52,418 nucleotides of DNA from JALRAP01 sp046302815 (lineage in GTDB: Bacteria > Bacteroidota > Bacteroidia > AKYH767-A > OLB10): assembly GCA_046302815.1 (NCBI GenBank), contig JBKCHO010000002.1, positions 1 through 52,418 on the forward strand. The letters are read 5' to 3'. The translations under genes and the position numbers were made by a program. Positions 50,155 to 52,418 of this stretch are shown one piece after another. A model generated the notes under the pieces. That model worked only from the letters and a program-made list of their open reading frames with translations. It had not been told where the DNA came from and ran no database searches. Numbering within the stretch: position 1 is the stretch's first letter; the number at the start of each line of letters is the position of its first letter.

Positions 50155-51318
50155 TTATTCGGCAATATGCTTTTTACTCCCCATATACATTTCATATTTC
50201 ACGAATCGGCATTCCAAGGGTCCATTGAAAACCGGAATGCGCCTCGATGTACGAAGGCCTAAGTTTTTCAATGCTTCCTTGTTGGAAGTAATGAGCCAGC
50301 AGTCGTAGCCGCTAAATCTCTTTTTGAATGTATCACCAATGGATTTATACAGTTCTGTTAGATCGTCTTTATCCATGCGTTCGCCATAAGGAGGATTTAC
50401 AATCACGACCCCTTTGCGAGCTGGAGGATCGAAGTCGCGCATATCGCACTCCCGAATGCTGACCATGTCTTCAACGCGAGCGAGTTTAACATTTTCCTTG
50501 GCTTTCCTTGCCACATGATGTGAGAGTTCTCCGCCGATGATTTCGATGTCGGATGCGTCGATACGACTGATGATGCCGTCGGTTATGGTTTTCCAAAGCT
50601 CTTCTTCAAAAGGCATGAACTTTTTCCATTTCATAAAGCCGAAATGTTCTCTGTAGTAGCCTGGAGGTATGTTAGCGGCAATCAAGGCGGCTTCTATTAA
50701 AATGGTTCCCGAGCCGCACATCGGATCAATCAACGGTTGATGCTTCTGCCATCCCGAAAGCTTTACCAATCCCGCAGCAAGCACTTCGTTCATAGGCGCC
50801 AAATTGGTTTGTTCTCGATAGCCACGCTTGTGCAAACTTTCTCCAGAACTGTCCAGAGAAACATTGCAGATGTTTTCATTGATGTGCAAATTGATACGAA
50901 GAGTTGGATTTTTCAAGTCCACATCAGGTCGCACCTGAAACTTCTCGCGGAACCGATCCGCTATGGCATCCTTGGCCTTTTGGGATATGAATTGAGAGTG
51001 ATTGAACAGCTTTGTGCTTAGGACGGTATCTATAGCAAGGGAGTCTCGTGCATCCAAGTAATCTTCCCAAGAAATTTTTTTGATAGCGTCATATAGGCTT
51101 TGCTCATCGCTAACCTCAAATGATGTGATGGGAACCAGGATCCGCAATGCAGTGTGCAAAGAGAAATTCGCTTTATACATGAATCCCTTATCGCCGGTGA
51201 ATGCGACCGCTCTGTACAATTGCTCCACATCTCTTGCTCCCAATCGCTGAAGTTCCTTTGCAAGAACCTCCTCTAATCCGGTAATGGTTTTTGCAATGAA
51301 GCGGATATTTTCTGACAT
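50155..51318 (-). CDS. THUMP-domain class I RNA methyltransferase (RlmL/RlmK N-terminal type)
   Basis: The 387-residue enzyme has an N-terminal ferredoxin-like and THUMP region (about 1-155, with RIRINLHIN-like strand PTLRINLHINENICNVSLD) that binds RNA. A Rossmann methyltransferase domain follows, with DPMCGSGTILIEAAL as SAM motif I and the catalytic NPPYGERM. It corresponds to the RlmL half of E. coli RlmKL, which makes m2G2445 in 23S rRNA. The exact nucleotide is assigned only by homology. Confidence 0.9.
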   Translation of the reverse strand: MSENIRFIAKTITGLEEVLAKELQRLGARDVEQLYRAVAFTGDKGFMYKANFSLHTALRILVPITSFEVSDEQSLYDAIKKISWEDYLDARDSLAIDTVLSTKLFNHSQFISQKAKDAIADRFREKFQVRPDVDLKNPTLRINLHINENICNVSLDSSGESLHKRGYREQTNLAPMNEVLAAGLVKLSGWQKHQPLIDPMCGSGTILIEAALIAANIPPGYYREHFGFMKWKKFMPFEEELWKTITDGIISRIDASDIEIIGGELSHHVARKAKENVKLARVEDMVSIRECDMRDFDPPARKGVVIVNPPYGERMDKDDLTELYKSIGDTFKKRFSGYDCWLITSNKEALKNLGLRTSRRIPVFNGPLECRFVKYEMYMGSKKHIAE

Positions 51319-51390
51319 GGGGTAAAGGTACGGGTTATGGGATTATCAAAAAATAGATGACCATTAACGAAATAGAACGCGGCTTTAGCG

Positions 51391-51418
51391 GATTAAACAG
51401 ATTATCGAGTATTTAATC
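51391..51418. repeat. Inverted repeat in intergenic region
   Basis: GATTAAA and TTTAATC form a perfect 7-bp inverted repeat with a 14-nt loop between moaCB and the methyltransferase gene. The surrounding GCGGATTAAACAGATT resembles the element at 19984-20070. Confidence 0.45.
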
Positions 51419-51451
51419 AGTATCCCGCCAACCGCAGCTGTCTCCCGCCAT

Positions 51452-52369
51452 TCACTCCCCATGTGCTCGTTCCATGTCCATCACACGAAACAGATGGAGT
51501 AGGTAAGGGAATAACGCGTCCATACTTTCTTCCGCACCTCGTGTGGATCCGGGAAGGGCCAGAACAAGTGTGTTTCCAATGAGTCCTGCCAAACTTCTGG
51601 AGAGCATTGCATAGGGCATGTGTTCCATGCCGTAACTGCGGGCCGCTTCCGCTATACCAGGGATTTCGCGATCGAGCAATGGACGAATCGCTTCGGGAGT
51701 CACATCGCGTTTTGATAATCCTGTGCCTCCTGTGATGATAATCAGGTCGAAGTTTTGCCCGCAAAGTGATTTCACTTTGGATTGGATGCCATCAACCTCA
51801 TCGGGTATGATGGTGTATTCGGATGATTTCACATGGAGGTTTTCCAATCGAGCCATAATAGCTTTGCCTGCGAAATCTTCTTTCTTCCCAACAGAAATAC
51901 TATCGGAACATACCACAACTGCGGTTTTGATTTCGCGGTCTGGACGGTCGCTGTATTGCGATTTGCCACCTTTTTTCTTGAGCAATCGGATGGAGCAAAT
52001 CTCGATATCCTTATCGATGGGCTTGAGCATGTCGTAGATTGTCAAAGCTGCTACTGATGCGCCATGCATGGCTTCCACCTCAACGCCCGTGCGGTAAATG
52101 GTATGCACTTCCACTTCGATTTGTATTTCCAGATCCTCTAGGTTGAATCTCACCTGAGTGAATTCTACGGGAAGTGGATGGCAATCGGGAATCATATCAC
52201 TTGTACGCTTCACACCAAACAATCCTGCAATCCTCGCCGACTCTAACACATTGCCTTTTGGCACACGGTTGTTCCTCACGGCGTCCATCGTTGACATGTC
52301 GCCCACCCTAACAATGGCCTGCGCAATAGCGATGCGGTGGGTTTTTATTTTGTGGGTGATGTTGTTCAT
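51452..52369 (-). CDS. Bifunctional molybdenum cofactor biosynthesis protein MoaC/MoaB
   Basis: The 305-residue fusion joins MoaC (residues 1-155), which makes cyclic pyranopterin phosphate, to a MoaB/MogA-like domain (about 160-300) that adenylates molybdopterin. MoaC motifs are KRTSDMIPDCHPL, MHGASVAALTIYDM and LLKKKGGKS with the catalytic lysines. MoaB motifs are ITGGTGLSKRDVTPEA and LPGSTRGAEESMDALFP. The start ATG is 49 bp from the window edge. The presence of the pathway implies real molybdoenzymes in this organism, since ActB needs no molybdenum. Confidence 0.92.
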   Translation of the reverse strand: MNNITHKIKTHRIAIAQAIVRVGDMSTMDAVRNNRVPKGNVLESARIAGLFGVKRTSDMIPDCHPLPVEFTQVRFNLEDLEIQIEVEVHTIYRTGVEVEAMHGASVAALTIYDMLKPIDKDIEICSIRLLKKKGGKSQYSDRPDREIKTAVVVCSDSISVGKKEDFAGKAIMARLENLHVKSSEYTIIPDEVDGIQSKVKSLCGQNFDLIIITGGTGLSKRDVTPEAIRPLLDREIPGIAEAARSYGMEHMPYAMLSRSLAGLIGNTLVLALPGSTRGAEESMDALFPYLLHLFRVMDMERAHGE

Positions 52370-52418
52370 GATTGGGATGGGTTATGATTTTTATGATGGG
52401 TTATGATAAGGGAACGCG

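Overview
The window is chromosomal DNA of a member of the Bacteroidota. The signs are a six-gene alternative complex III operon running into cytochrome oxidase genes, three secreted proteins with type IX secretion (T9SS) C-terminal domains, an S46 dipeptidyl-peptidase, DUF3127 and DUF3109 proteins, a eukaryote-like class Ia ribonucleotide reductase, and Bacteroidota promoters (TTTG...TAnnTTTG) with almost no Shine-Dalgarno sequences. No rRNA, tRNA, CRISPR array, insertion sequence or phage gene was seen. The genus cannot be named from the sequence.

Layout. 1-10.8 kb (+): alternative complex III actA(partial)-B-C-D-E-F, then coxB and coxA, closed by a strong terminator. 10.9-15.3 kb: a probable outer-membrane protein, a T9SS beta-propeller, an S46 peptidase with a DPP11-type arginine, and a DUF3127 protein with an SSB-like tail. 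15.5-17.9 kb (+): a class IV aminotransferase and a sulfotransferase-like protein, which together match the two halves of a plant fusion protein, then a small probable membrane protein. 18-21.4 kb: htpG and a DEAD-box helicase, divergent. 21.5-31 kb (-): a 2,282-residue T9SS protein with six exact 70-residue repeats, and a coupled kelch protein/phosphatase pair. 31.1-32.8 kb (-): an iron-sulfur photolyase preceded by an overlapping 50-codon DUF2256 gene. 33-34 kb: an orphan exported protein.

34.2-41.3 kb (-) is the most interesting part: a sulfur island. Read 5' to 3' it encodes a TauE/SafE permease, a tandem universal stress protein, two half-size YeeE/YedE transporters, a TsdA-like diheme cytochrome, a SoxB-like metallohydrolase and an MBL-rhodanese fusion. 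No SoxYZ or SoxXA is present. Its two promoter regions each carry a CRP/FNR-type palindrome (TGTGA-N6-TCRCA or TGTGA-N6-TCACT) at the same distance, 37.5 bp, from the -7 element, which suggests one activator controls the whole island. Electrons from thiosulfate or persulfide oxidation could enter the c-type cytochrome pool used by the oxidase.

41.4-45.5 kb (-): a solo ABC ATPase and a tight exbB-exbD-tonB-like-folC operon. 45.6-50.1 kb (+): a DUF3109 protein, nrdB and nrdA. 50.2-52.4 kb (-): a THUMP-domain rRNA methyltransferase and a MoaC-MoaB fusion.
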